From an uncultured SAR86 cluster bacterium (GTDB lineage Bacteria > Pseudomonadota > Gammaproteobacteria > Magnimaribacterales > D2472): a stretch of DNA of 64,000 bases. The stretch spans positions 310,001 to 374,000 of the forward strand of contig CAJIYN010000001.1 in the NCBI GenBank assembly GCA_905181645.1, given 5' to 3'. Shown piece by piece: positions 38,301 through 48,423 of the stretch. Under the pieces are notes generated by a model. It ran no database searches. It had not been told where the DNA came from and worked only from the letters and a program-made list of their open reading frames with translations. Numbering within the stretch: position 1 is the first letter of the stretch; each line of letters opens with the position of its first letter. Position numbers and translations under genes: made by a program.

Positions 38301-39589
38301 ATGAGTAAAGTATATCAAAAAAGAAGACACATATTAGGCAATCTATTGCCTATGGATTGTGCAATTATTATTCCTGGAGCGGATCTTAAGTATAGAAATG
38401 CAGATTCTTCTTATAACTTCAGGCAAGACAGTAATTTTTATTATTTATCTGGTTTTTGTGAAGCAGACTCAACTATGCTCATAGTAAATACTAATGGAGT
38501 AATTACATCTTCAGTTTTTGTTCCAAGGAAAAGATAAATTAAAAGAAATTTGGGATGGTTATAGAGCTGGGCCCTGAGGGCGCTAAAGAAAATTATTTTT
38601 TTGATAATGCTTTTAATAATGACGAAATTAACTCTGAACTACCAAATTTAATTCAAGGTATGGATAAAGTTTTTTATCCTTTTGGGAAAAAAGATGGCTT
38701 TGATCAATTGGTAATTAATTGGATGAAGACAGCTGGAACAAAAGATAGGCATAGCAAAGCAATAGATATTGCTGACGGATCTTCCTTGATAGGAAATCTT
38801 AGACTCATAAAAGACTCTACTGAAATTCAACATATGCAAACTGCTGCTGACTTGGCTTCAAAGGCTCATATGCAAGCAATGATAAGGACAAGGCCAGGGC
38901 TTTATGAATACCATATTACTGCTGAATTTGATACATTATTTCGAAAAGAAGACTCAGAACACTCATATCCACCAATTGTAGCTGGTGGAGAAAATGCATG
39001 CATCCTCCATTACAATGAAAATAATAAATTACTAAATGATGGGGAGCTTCTTCTGATTGATGCAGGCTGTGAAATATTAGGTTATGCATCAGATATTACA
39101 AGAACATTTCCAATTAATGGAAAATTTAGTGAGCCGCAAAAAGAAATATATGAAATTGTTTTAAAAGCTCAAAAATCTGCAATTGCCTCTAAAGTTGGAA
39201 ATAACATAATGGATCCGCAGATCACATCAGAAAAAATAATTACTAAAGGGCTAGTTGAATTAGGAATTCTTAAAGGCGATGTTGATGATTTGCATCAACA
39301 AGGAGCTTTTAAAGATTTCTATATGCATAAGATTGGTCATTGGCTAGGTCTAGATGTTCATGACCCATCAGAATATAAAGAAAATAAAGAACTCATAAAA
39401 CTTGAGCCTGGAATGATTTTTACTGTAGAGCCTGGAATTTATATTCCGGATGGCAGTAATTGTGATGAAAGATGGTGGGGAATTGGAATTAGAATTGAAG
39501 ATGATATTTTAGTAACGAAGACCGGACCTCTCAATTTAACTGCTAAGGTTCCATCTGATCCAAAAGAAATCGAAGCCTTAATGGCCTAA
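38301..39589 (+). CDS. pepP: Xaa-Pro aminopeptidase PepP (one frameshift)
   Basis: Dimetal peptidase that removes N-terminal residues before proline. The N-terminal creatinase-like domain starts YQKRRHILGNLLP. A frame change near 38535 is followed by the pita-bread domain: YPPIVAGGENACILHYNENN, metal Asp residues in LLIDAGCEILGYASDITRTFP, His in MHKIGHWLGLDVHD, and Glu in TVEPGIYI and GIGIRIEDD. About 430 aa. ubiH follows after 7 bp. Confidence 0.94.
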
Positions 39590-39596
39590 TAATTTT

Positions 39597-40748
39597 ATGG
39601 AACATCCTGTCATAATTTCTGGAGGAGGGATTATTGGTTGTTATGTTCATTTACGCCTAAAACAAGCTGGTATATCTTCACAAATAATTGAGAAAGGACC
39701 ATCATTAACAAGCTTAAGTTCAAATATTAGGACTATTTCTCTCAATCCTAGCACCTATAAACTTCTCTTAGAAATAGGTATTGAGCTAGAGTCTGCATCA
39801 GTTGAAACCATAAAAGTATCAGATGGAGACGGCTCTGGAAAAATTCAATTTACAGCTAATGAAGTTGGAGAGGAGGCTTTATCGCATGTTGCCATGTTTA
39901 ATGATCTCTTGGATAAGATGCAGGACTTAGCTAAACCTGCAATTCAGTTTGAATCTGAAATTACCTCAATATCTAAATTAGAAGAATTAACAAAGATAAC
40001 CCTAAATAATAATTCTGAACTTAAAACTTCATTACTTATTGGTTCTGATGGAAGGAAGTCCCCAGTTGCCCAGCTATCAAATTTTATTTCAAAAGATAAT
40101 GACTATAAACAGACAGCTTTTACTTTTCTTGCGAGCGAGGAGTCAGATGACAATAATTCTACAGCCATCCAGATATTCTCTGATAAAGGAATTTTTGCAT
40201 TAATGCCAATAAAACATTTAGATGAAAACATGTTTTCAGTTGTATGGTCTGTTCCCAATGAGCTTTTAAAAGATACTAATAAAGATAATTTTGTTAGTGA
40301 AAATATTAATGCAATGACATCTAAGATTAATTCAAAAATTACATTAGAATCTGACATTATAAGTTTTCCTCTATCAAACCATCACCTTGACTCTTACATG
40401 AAGGAGGGCGTGGTTGTTGTTGGAGATGCTGCTCACTCTATCCATCCTTTAGCTGGACAAGGAATAAACCTTGGCTTTGCTGATGCAGATATTTTATGTG
40501 AAGAAATAATAGAGGCTTACAAGAAAGGTTATTCGATTGGATCTCATAGAGTCTTAAAGAAATATGAAATAAGAAGAAAATCAATTAATGAAATTATGCT
40601 CAAAGCTATGGATGGCTTTATAGGATTATTTGGCTCAAGTAACATATATATTAAAGTTTTAAGAAACCTTGGATTAAATATTTTTAACAAGATTTCATTT
40701 ATGAAAGTATTTTTTATTAATCATGCCTCAGGATCTCACAAGCTATGA
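39597..40748 (+). CDS. ubiH: UbiH/UbiF-family FAD monooxygenase
   Basis: Ring hydroxylase of ubiquinone synthesis. 383 aa, intact frame. FAD dinucleotide motif ISGGGIIGCYVHLRLKQAG, the DG motif LLIGSDGRKSPVA, and the GD motif VVVVGDAAHSIHPLAGQGIN. In E. coli pepP-ubiH-ubiI are adjacent, so by position this is UbiH. Which ring position it hydroxylates is not decidable from sequence, and ubiI is absent here. Confidence 0.85.
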   Translation: MEHPVIISGGGIIGCYVHLRLKQAGISSQIIEKGPSLTSLSSNIRTISLNPSTYKLLLEIGIELESASVETIKVSDGDGSGKIQFTANEVGEEALSHVAMFNDLLDKMQDLAKPAIQFESEITSISKLEELTKITLNNNSELKTSLLIGSDGRKSPVAQLSNFISKDNDYKQTAFTFLASEESDDNNSTAIQIFSDKGIFALMPIKHLDENMFSVVWSVPNELLKDTNKDNFVSENINAMTSKINSKITLESDIISFPLSNHHLDSYMKEGVVVVGDAAHSIHPLAGQGINLGFADADILCEEIIEAYKKGYSIGSHRVLKKYEIRRKSINEIMLKAMDGFIGLFGSSNIYIKVLRNLGLNIFNKISFMKVFFINHASGSHKL

Positions 40749-40756
40749 TTGATCAG

Positions 40757-40784
40757 TTGCTTTTTAAATGAGAATGATTATCAT
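40757..40784 (+). promoter_or_regulatory. Promoter and Fur box upstream of the iron-binding lipoprotein gene
   Basis: TGAGAATGATTATCA (40769-40783) matches the 7-1-7 Fur consensus TGATAATNATTATCA at 14 of 15 positions. It overlaps a possible -10 (TATCAT, 40779-40784), 16 bp after TTGCTT (40757-40762). The gene starts at 40815. The location fits repression by Fur when iron is sufficient. Confidence 0.75.
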
Positions 40785-40814
40785 CTGAGTATTAATTTAC
40801 TAGATTTTTTTAAA

Positions 40815-41813
40815 ATGAGATTTACAAAACTTTTATGTCTTTCGGTTTTACTGGTTTCATGTAGCCAAGAAAAACCCACAGAACAGCTTACAATCTATAC
40901 ATCTAGACAACCTCAACTTATAGAGCCTTTATTAGAGCAATATAAGGAAAAAACCGGCATAGAGGTTAGATTGCTCTCAGGCAAAGCTCCTCAACTAATG
41001 GAAAGAATTGCAGTTGAAAGCGATATGACAGAAGCTGATATATTTATGACAGTAGATGCTGGAGTGTTATGGCAAGCTGGTGAAAAAGGAATTCTTGAAG
41101 ACATAAATTCAAAGATTTTAAATGAAAATATACCTGAGCATTTAAGAGATGCTAGCGGCAAATGGTTTGGATTATCAAAAAGAGCTAGAACTATTGTTTA
41201 TAACTCTGACAAAGTTTCTACTGACGAGCTTTCTTCCTATAAAGACTTAGCCGATCCAAAATGGGCTAATAAGCTCTGCTTAAGAACCTCAACTAAAGTC
41301 TACAATAGATCACTTATTGCTAGCATGATAGATGCAGACGGTTATAAAAATACAAAAAACATAGTTCAAGGATGGGTAAATAACCTTGCTACTGAGGTAT
41401 TTTCAAGTGATACCCAGGTTCTAAAAGCAGTCTCAGCAGGGCAATGTAATGTAACAATAGTAAATACATATTATTTAGCAAGACTTGCTGATGATCCAAC
41501 ATACTCTAATTTAAAATTACATTGGGCAAATCAGGAGGGCAGAGGAACTCATGTCAACATTTCAGGTGCTGGAGTTGTTAAATATTCTAAAAATAAAGCT
41601 GAAGCAATAAAATTATTAGAATGGTTATCTTCGAATGAAGCTCAGGAGACTTATGCTGGAGCAAATAAAGAATTTCCTGTCATGGATGGAATAGATGTTG
41701 GTCAAATTCTTCAAGGCTGGGGATCTTTTAAAGAAGATCTTATTTTAGTAGAAAAGTTAGGCTTACTTCAAAAGGAAGCAGTCCTTTTAGCTCAAGAAGC
41801 TGAATATAAATAA
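40815..41813 (+). CDS. Iron(III) ABC transporter substrate-binding lipoprotein (FbpA-like)
   Basis: Periplasmic ferric-ion-binding protein. The ATG at 40815 is chosen because the frame upstream contains the Fur box. Signal peptide MRFTKLLCLSVLLVSCSQ with a lipobox (VSC), so membrane-anchored. The ferric-binding fold has LTIYTSRQPQLIEPLLEQY, the AQLxE-type VRLLSGKAPQLMERI, and the VNTYYLARLAD motif with the paired tyrosines that bind iron. Intact frame, 332 aa. Permease and ATPase genes are not adjacent. Confidence 0.9.
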   Translation: MRFTKLLCLSVLLVSCSQEKPTEQLTIYTSRQPQLIEPLLEQYKEKTGIEVRLLSGKAPQLMERIAVESDMTEADIFMTVDAGVLWQAGEKGILEDINSKILNENIPEHLRDASGKWFGLSKRARTIVYNSDKVSTDELSSYKDLADPKWANKLCLRTSTKVYNRSLIASMIDADGYKNTKNIVQGWVNNLATEVFSSDTQVLKAVSAGQCNVTIVNTYYLARLADDPTYSNLKLHWANQEGRGTHVNISGAGVVKYSKNKAEAIKLLEWLSSNEAQETYAGANKEFPVMDGIDVGQILQGWGSFKEDLILVEKLGLLQKEAVLLAQEAEYK

Positions 41814-41849
41814 GACTTAATGGAATAAGAAGACTTTGGATTAAAGGTA

Positions 41850-42087
41850 TTAAACCTTTTCGCCGCGTGAGCGCATCTCTTTGAGAACTTCGCTAATACC
41901 TTTTTTATCAATAATACGCATTCCCTTTGCAGAGACTTTAAGGTTTACAAACCTATTTTCAGATTCAACCCAAAACTTATGTGTATGCAAGGTTAGGAAA
42001 AAACTTTCTTTTTGTTCTGTTATTAGCATGAGAAACATTGTTCCCAGACTGTGGTATCTTACCTGTTACTTGACATATTTTACTCAT
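41850..42087 (-). CDS. rpmB: 50S ribosomal protein L28 (frameshifted)
   Basis: 78 aa. The N-terminus [20 protein letters not shown] is typical L28. A frame change near 42015 (run of T) leads to [19 protein letters not shown] and ends EMRSRGEKV. The GKxPxxGNxVSHA and HTHKFWVE motifs are both family markers. The partner gene rpmG (L33), usually next, is not found in the window. Confidence 0.93.
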
Positions 42088-42132
42088 AGTCCGAGGATTT
42101 TATAGAACCCTGACCGACTAATCAACACTATT

Positions 42133-42626
42133 ATGAAACAAATTTTTCTACTTAGGCATGCCAAGTCAGATTGGGACAACCTTAATCAGCAAGATTTTGA
42201 TAGGCCTCTAGCGAAAAGGGGTATAAAAGAGGCTGATTTACTGTCTAAACACATCAAAGAAAAACATTATTTAATAGATAAGTTTTATGTAGCCCCGCAA
42301 GAAGAACCCAGCAAACATACGATATCCTTCTCTTGGAGTTAGTGCCAAATAAAATCAACCTTATACCAGATGATTTATATCATGCACGGCGATGAAGAGC
42401 TACTAAACATTATTCAAATTAACAGATGAAGGTATAAAATTCTAGATCATTATTGGCCACAATCCATCGTTACATAATCTTTTAGAGCAGATTACCATAT
42501 CAATTTTTACTAAATTTTTTGCTATCACTAATACCTAGCTTGCAAATGGATTTAGAATGGGAGAAAGTAGCAACTTATGAAAGCAAAATTAATTTTTTTC
42601 AAAAAACCAAAGGACTTTTTATTTAA
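42133..42626 (+). CDS. SixA-like phosphohistidine phosphatase (degraded)
   Basis: Histidine-phosphatase superfamily. The N-terminus [15 protein letters not shown] carries the RHG-type catalytic histidine. A helix with [13 protein letters not shown] follows. From about 42330 several frame changes occur; remnants are readable as [21 protein letters not shown] (the second catalytic histidine) and [10 protein letters not shown] to the TAA at 42624-42626. So the full-length gene was here. Its substrate could be any phosphohistidine protein; SixA acts on ArcB in E. coli. Confidence 0.7.
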
Positions 42627-43079
42627 TAGATATAAAAATAAAAATATTAAATCCAAAAATTGGAAAAGAAATACCTCTTCCGGAATATAAAACTTCTGGC
42701 TCTGCCGGTATGGACGTTCGAGCATGCATTGATGATTTCATGATCTTAAAACCGGGAAAGACTGAACTAATACCAATTGGATTTGCAATGTATTTAGAGG
42801 ATTCAGGCTTGGCTGCCTTAGTAATTCCAAGATCAGGTCTTGGTTCAAAACATGGGATTGTTCTTGGTAATTTGGTTGGTCTTATAGATTCTGATTATCA
42901 AGGCGAGCTCATGGTTCCAGCATGGAATAGATCTGATGAAGATTTCAAGATTTCGTCTGGTGACAGAATTGCTCAAATGGTTATTAGCACCGGTAATCCA
43001 GGCGAACTTTCAAGTTGTAGATGATTTCGAGGAAACTGAAAGAGGAGAGAAGGGCTTTGGAAGTTCTGGAGTAAAATGA
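42626..43079 (+). CDS. dut: dUTP diphosphatase (frameshifted, ATA at expected start)
   Basis: Trimeric dUTPase that keeps uracil out of DNA. Motifs are GSAGMDVRA (motif 1), [11 protein letters not shown] (2), [11 protein letters not shown] (3), DRIAQMV (4), and after a frame change near 43005 the C-terminal [10 protein letters not shown] (5). The protein aligns with the family from residue 1 at an ATA codon (42626-42628), directly after the sixA stop in TTTAATAGAT; a normal TTTAATGGAT would give an overlapping ATG. AAGGA lies 12 nt upstream. No other good start is seen. Confidence 0.9.
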
Positions 43080-43084
43080 ATTTA

Positions 43085-43291
43085 CTATTTCTTTTTACCA
43101 AATCTCTCTTCGAAACGCTGAACTCTTCCACCAGTATCAATAATTTTCTGCTTACCAGTATAGAAAGGATGGCATGCAGAACATATATCTAATGATAAAT
43201 CATCTTTTAATGTGCTCATGACAGCTAAGGTATTACCGCAACCGCAAGTTGCTTTAATTTCTGAATATTCTGGATGTATGTCGCTTTTCAT
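43085..43291 (-). CDS. rpmE: 50S ribosomal protein L31 (zinc form)
   Basis: 68 aa, intact. [20 protein letters not shown] is the family start. The zinc ligands Cys16, Cys18, Cys37 and Cys40 are all present (CGC and CSAC), so it is the zinc-binding C+ form. Divergent from priA, the common gammaproteobacterial arrangement. Confidence 0.95.
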   Translation of the reverse strand: MKSDIHPEYSEIKATCGCGNTLAVMSTLKDDLSLDICSACHPFYTGKQKIIDTGGRVQRFEERFGKKK

Positions 43292-43350
43292 AATAAATCT
43301 AAAATTTGGATGAGAACTATAACAAATAAGTCGATCTTTTCAATTAAAAC

Positions 43351-45298
43351 ATGAATATTTTTTATTACGACATTGCTATACCTATTCCTATTAGAGAAAC
43401 ATTTACATATCAATCAAAAGATATTATCCAAACTGGTACCAGAGTTGCTATTCAGGTTAGCCAAAAAGTATAAACTACCTATTGTTATTCATTGCAGAGA
43501 GGGTTTTAATGAAATATTTGAAATATTAGATGCTGATCCAAGAAGAATTAAAACGATAAAAATTATTTTATGGTTAGCAGACTACTACCATCACCCGATA
43601 GGAGAAGTATTTGATACTTTTTGCCCGCCAGCATTACGAAAAATAACAAAAACTAATACCTTATTGGCAATCGAAGAGCCAATATATATAGCTTCATCAG
43701 AAGATAAAGTATTTGAGTTAAATAAAGAACAACTGAATTGTATAAAAGAAATTAAAAACCTTAAAGGGTTTGACCCCTGCCTTTTTTATACGGAGTGACC
43801 GGCTCAGGTAAGACAGAAATTTATTTGCAGATTTCGGACTTCTATTTATCTCAGGGCCATTCAATATTAATTCTTGTTCCAGAAATTTCTTTAACTCCTC
43901 AGTTGCAAGAAAGGTTTATTAATAGATTTGGAGATAACATCGGTATATATCATTCAAGGCAAACACCAAAGCAAAGATATGATGTTTGGCAAAAAGCGAG
44001 GAATGGTGAGAATAAAAATAGTAATTGGAACTAGATCAGCAGTTTTATGCCCATTACATAATTTGGGCCTAATGATAATAGATGAAGAGCATGACCAATC
44101 TTATAAACAACATGAAGGTTTTAGATTTTCTGCAAGAGATGTAAGTATTAAAAGAGCGCAAGTTGAAAATATCCCAATAATTCTTGGAACAGCCACACCT
44201 TCATTACAAACGCTAAAACTAGTTAAAGATAAAAAGTACAAACAAATAAATATGTTAAAGAGAGCAAATGGCTCTGAACCACCTGGATTTATAGTATTAG
44301 ATATCAATGATTCAAAGTTAGAATCTGGTATTGCCAAAGAATCATTAGATGCAATAGAAATGACCCTAAGTCAAAATAAGCAAGTACTTATTTTTATTAA
44401 TAGAAGAGGATTCTCACCTCTGTATGAGTGCAATAGCTGTAGATGGGTAGCAGAATGTAAATCATGTGATGCGCGCTTAGTTTTTCACCATGGCTTAGAT
44501 AGATTGATATGTCACAGGTGTGAGTCTGCATTCGGAGTGCCAAAAACATGTCCAGAGTGCTCTAGTTCTAATTTAAGCCTTCAAGGATCAGGCACAGAAA
44601 GAATAGAATTATTTTTAGAAAAGTATTTTAAATCTAAAATAATGAGGATTGACAGTGATACAATTAATAATATTTCCAAATTAAATAGTTTTTTAGAAAA
44701 AGCTAAAAATGGTGATATTGATATCTTAATAGGAACGCAAATGTTGGTTAAAGGACATGATTTTCCTAATCTAACCCTGGTAGGTATTATTGATATAGAT
44801 TCTGGCCTATATAGCCTAGACTTCAGAGGCATAGAAAAAATTGCTCAAATGATAATTCAAGTTGCAGGAAGGTCAGGAAGGCATTCGACCCAAGGAAAAG
44901 TAATTATTCAGACCCGTAAACCAAACCATCCAATAATGACTAAATTATTAAAATTTAATAATCTTAATTTTGCATTAAAAAATTTAAAACAAAAAAAAGA
45001 ACTACATCATCCACCATATACTGCAGTATCTTTATTGAGAACAAGTTCACCAGATTCCGGAGATGGTATGTTTGTTGAATTTTCACAAAGCATAGAATCT
45101 GATATATCAGCAATAGGACCAATACCTTCGATAATAACTAAGAGTAGAGGTAATTTTAGACATCATTTAATTATTCAAACAACGTCTAAGACGTTATTAA
45201 ATAAATTTGCACAGGACATCATTTCTTCAGTTTCATCGTGGAAGGAGACTAAAAAAGTTAAATGGTATTTTGATATAGACCCAATCGATTATAGCTAA
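43351..45298 (+). CDS. priA: Primosomal protein N' (PriA) with internal foreign segment, frameshifted
   Basis: 3'-5' helicase that restarts stalled replication forks. The N-terminal 3'-DNA-binding domain begins YYDIAIPIPIRETFTYQ and breaks at about 43452, where a TatD-like stretch takes over to about 43535. PriA resumes LWLADYYHHPIGEVF. Walker A is GVTGSGKTEIYLQ (near 43795), the DEAH-type box is IIDEEHDQSYKQ, and zinc knuckles CNSC, CKSC, CHRC and CPEC are complete. Motifs QMLVKGHDFPNL and QVAGRSGR follow. Frame changes lie near 43440, 43790 and 43990. It ends at 45298, overlapping the amiB end. Confidence 0.9.
43452..43535 (+). pseudogene. TatD-family fragment inside priA
   Basis: Reads FRLAKKYKLPIVIHCREGFN and then EIFEILD. 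The family pattern is A-K-K-x-x-L-P-(L/I)-V-I-H-x-R-(E/D)-A, one of the metal-site strands of TatD DNases. The stretch has no counterpart in PriA, where a VPFG-type segment should stand. Confidence 0.75.
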
Positions 45299-46500
45299 AT
45301 TGCTATTTTAATATTTTGTCCAGGGTAGATGGCTTTTCCGGAAGGTGCTGGATTAAATTCAAAAAAAATAGCAAATATCCCCGATAGCACAGAATTATGG
45401 ATAAAATCTATTGAAGGAAAATGGCTTAATATATATACCGTTTCTTATCTTAATGTTGGAGATGAGGGTTATGATAATGAACAGATAGATCCTTCACAGT
45501 TGGGGGGATATGTTAATAATAAATTTATTGAAATAAAACCAGATTCAACTAAAAACCATGGAGTTTGGACCTATTACTACGAATCAGGAGAGATAGAAAG
45601 AGAGGAATTGCATTCGATAGGTTTTATAAAAAAAATACACTATGAAGAATACTATTTTCTATTTTTGCCTCATAAACTAATTGATATAGAGTTCTAGCAG
45701 CATCTTCATCAAAATCATTTACATCTAATTTACCTATTTTTGCTTTTACCTCAGGATTATTTGCAAGTTCTTTCTTTGAAAGATTCTCAGCTGTAATACT
45801 TGATGCTTCCTCTGACCAAACAAAGACCGAAGCACCTTTAACAGATGCTAATCTAAATGCATCAGCATGAATAGATACAAAGATATCAGCACCAACTTTT
45901 CTTGCATTTTGGTACCTATCATTAAGGTCTACAAAAGAATCATCTTCCCTTATCATTACAGGCTTATAGCCCTTAGTATCCCTTAGAGTTCTCTCAAGCT
46001 CTCTTGCAATAAGTAAAGTAATATCTTTTTCTAAAATATTTAATTTCCCAACTGCGCCAGGATCTCTTCCTCCATGACCTGCATCGATAGCTAGATGTTG
46101 ATCCAATGACATTAAATGTTGATGCAGATACTTTAATTTCAAAAATTAATAAAAAATGATCTTTTTTTTCTATTTGCCAAGGCTTTTTCCAATAAACTGA
46201 TTCATATAGATCTAGCACTATTCTAGAAGTAGAGCCATCTTGAGAGGCTCGTATTTTTTTTATAGGGTAATTTTGACGGCTATCTAGCTCTTCATTAAGT
46301 TTAGAATCTTTAATATCGATCACAATTCGAGATGGGTCATCCAAAGCATAAGATTTAACCAGAGCAACTTTGCTTAATTTAAAAGTAATTCTTATTTCAC
46401 CAGTCGGCATTTCCTTGATTGACGAAAACTCTGCTAAATTGGAAGCATTGCCATCCAAACTAATAAAAAATAAGCAGCTTAGAATAATTAATTGTTTCAT
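45295..46500 (-). CDS. amiB: N-acetylmuramoyl-L-alanine amidase AmiB/AmiC, internal segment replaced, frameshifted
   Basis: Periplasmic peptidoglycan amidase for daughter-cell separation. Signal peptide KQLIILSCLFFISLDGNA, then an AMIN domain (IRITFKLSKVALVKSYALDD, PSRIVIDIKDS). Frame changes near 46130. The zinc amidase domain has IDAGHGGRDPGAVG, the VIREDDSFVDLNDR segment, and IFVSIHADAF. The sequence leaves the amidase at about 45650 (QLVYEAKIENS) and returns only near 45335 with a LysM end (AIYPGQNIKIAI). About 100 residues, including the last catalytic glutamate, are replaced. Confidence 0.85.
45335..45655 (+). pseudogene. SH3-like and YwqK-like fragment inside amiB
   Basis: Plus-strand frame of about 107 residues. 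The first half reads like a bacterial SH3 domain (LNSKKIANIPDSTELWIKS, EGKWLNI). The second half contains KNHGVWTYYYESGEIEREE, the repeat found in YwqK/MORN-type proteins. Such combinations are common in Flavobacteria. It lies where the C-terminal catalytic part of the minus-strand amidase should be. On the minus strand a LysM end (IYPGQNIKIAI) flanks it. Confidence 0.55.
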
Positions 46501-46502
46501 TT

Positions 46503-46957
46503 TTACTTATATTTTTTTATTAATTTTTCAAGAAGAATTGTATCTCCAATTATTCTTATTTTCCTACTATTTTCAAAATGTAGCATATATCATCTTCAAT
46601 CAAATTAGGAATTTTTTCTGGCCATTCTATAAATATTATTTTTTTACCATCAAAACTTCTATTCAGTTCAAGCATTTCAACATCTTCTTCGATTTCAGTT
46701 CTATAAAGATCAATATGCAAAAACATTAAATTATTAAAATCATATTCTTCACAGATTGTATATGTAGGACTTTTAACAGACCCATCCCATCCAAGTGCTC
46801 TAAGAACGCCTCTTACTAAAGTAGTTTTGCCTGCACCAAGATCACCTTGAAGATGAAACTCAAATATAGATTCATCAGAGTCTTTAATAAGCATAGCAAT
46901 GCTTCTTCCAAAATCTAAAGTTTCACTTTCATCTTGAAGAATATAATTTTCTATCAT
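46503..46957 (-). CDS. tsaE: tRNA threonylcarbamoyladenosine ATPase TsaE (frameshift near end)
   Basis: ATPase of the t6A37 tRNA-modification complex. Walker A GDLGAGKTTLVRG, switch SPTYTICEEY, the LHIDLYR strand, and IFIEWPEK. A frame change near 46556 continues RIIGDTILLEKLIKKY to 46503. About 151 aa. It overlaps nnr by 4 bp and precedes amiB, in the E. coli nnr-tsaE-amiB order. Confidence 0.93.
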
Positions 46958-48420
46958 TTGTTATTTATTTTTTTTCTAATTAAAGGGATCAACTCTGAGG
47001 CCGCTAGTCCTTTTTCACCATGTAATTTTACAAATTCACTGCCAGCTAGTCCATGAGCAGCTACAGCTAACAGAGAGGCATTCTGAGCAGACAATCCTTG
47101 AGCTATAAAACTACCAATTATCCCAGCTAAAATGTCTCCTGTGCCTCCTGTAGCGAGCTCAGGACCTCCTTCTTCACATACATAGATTTTCTCATCAACA
47201 ATAACTGTTCCAGCGCCCTTGAGAATAATAGTTGCATTATATTGAGCCGCTAAATCTTTTGCTGCCTTAATTCTGTCTTGTTGTATGTCTTTTGATGATA
47301 GACCTAATAGGTCTGCAGCCTCGCCAGGATGTGGAGTAAGGACAAGAGAATTTTTGACATTTTTTAGACATAAATCATTATTTGCTATGTATCTTAGAGC
47401 GCCTGCATCAAAAACAACTGAGCCACTATTTATTTCTATAAGCATATTAACTATTTGCTCAGACCAAGTGCTCAGAGACAATCCCGGGCCACAAACAAAA
47501 ACATTCTTATTGACTAAATTTAAAGCAGCCTCCTCAGGCAGATCACATCCTATTGCCATAATCTCTGGATTTCGAACTAGTGAGGCTTTTAAGTGGGTTT
47601 GATGACTAATTAGTGAAACTAAACCAGAGCCTGATTTCAGAGCTGCTTCAGCAGCCATGATTGCAGCACCACCCATATTCTTATCGCCACCTAATACAAG
47701 AGTACTTCCAAAGTCGCCTTTGTGGCTGTTTGAAGATCTTTTTGGTAGCAAGCTTTTTACATCGTTAAAGGTATATGAAGTTGCAACTGCTTGACTTTCT
47801 TTTTCCATCTGTAAATTTAAGTTATGAAAATACTTTTCTCCTGCAGCGATTTTACCCTCATTAAGACTTAACCCTAATTTTCTTCCAATAAAACTTATAG
47901 TTTTATTAGCCTCTACATAAGCTTCACAAGCCACCCCAGTATCTGGATTAATACCTGAGGGTATATCTATTGAAAAAATATGCTCATAAGAATTCATAGT
48001 TTGTATTAAATTAATTATGTTCTTATCAAAAGACCCCCTAAGACTTGTTCCAAAAATTGCATCAATTATAAGTACACCACTATCAACTTTATTTAATATC
48101 GATGGCTTATAAATTAAACCCCTATCATGAGCTTCATTGGAAGCCTCCATACATAAATGACTTTTATTTTTATTCTCTAACGCATCTACTATCTGTACGT
48201 CAAAACCTGCATTAAATAAATATATCCCAACATAGTAACCATCCCCGCCATTATTCCCGGGTCCACAGATACAAATATATTTCTTATGTTTATAATTTTT
48301 TGTAATATATTCTGCAGTGACTTCTGCAGCCTTAAGCATTAGATCTTTATCTAAATTACCTTTGTTAAAGTATGATCTTTCATATTCTTGAACTTGCGAG
48401 CTAAGAAATAATTTTTTCAA
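46954..48420 (-). CDS. nnr: Bifunctional NAD(P)H-hydrate epimerase/dehydratase
   Basis: Repairs hydrated NADH and NADPH. 488 aa, intact frame. The N-terminal YjeF epimerase domain has CICGPGNNGGDGYYVG and DAIFGTSLRG; the C-terminal ribokinase-like dehydratase has LVLGGDKNMGGAAIMAAEAA, LTPHPGEAADLLG and ELATGGTGDILAGIIG. Head of the nnr-tsaE-amiB operon. Confidence 0.95.
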   Translation of the reverse strand: MKKLFLSSQVQEYERSYFNKGNLDKDLMLKAAEVTAEYITKNYKHKKYICICGPGNNGGDGYYVGIYLFNAGFDVQIVDALENKNKSHLCMEASNEAHDRGLIYKPSILNKVDSGVLIIDAIFGTSLRGSFDKNIINLIQTMNSYEHIFSIDIPSGINPDTGVACEAYVEANKTISFIGRKLGLSLNEGKIAAGEKYFHNLNLQMEKESQAVATSYTFNDVKSLLPKRSSNSHKGDFGSTLVLGGDKNMGGAAIMAAEAALKSGSGLVSLISHQTHLKASLVRNPEIMAIGCDLPEEAALNLVNKNVFVCGPGLSLSTWSEQIVNMLIEINSGSVVFDAGALRYIANNDLCLKNVKNSLVLTPHPGEAADLLGLSSKDIQQDRIKAAKDLAAQYNATIILKGAGTVIVDEKIYVCEEGGPELATGGTGDILAGIIGSFIAQGLSAQNASLLAVAAHGLAGSEFVKLHGEKGLAASELIPLIRKKINNK

Positions 48421-48423
48421 AAA

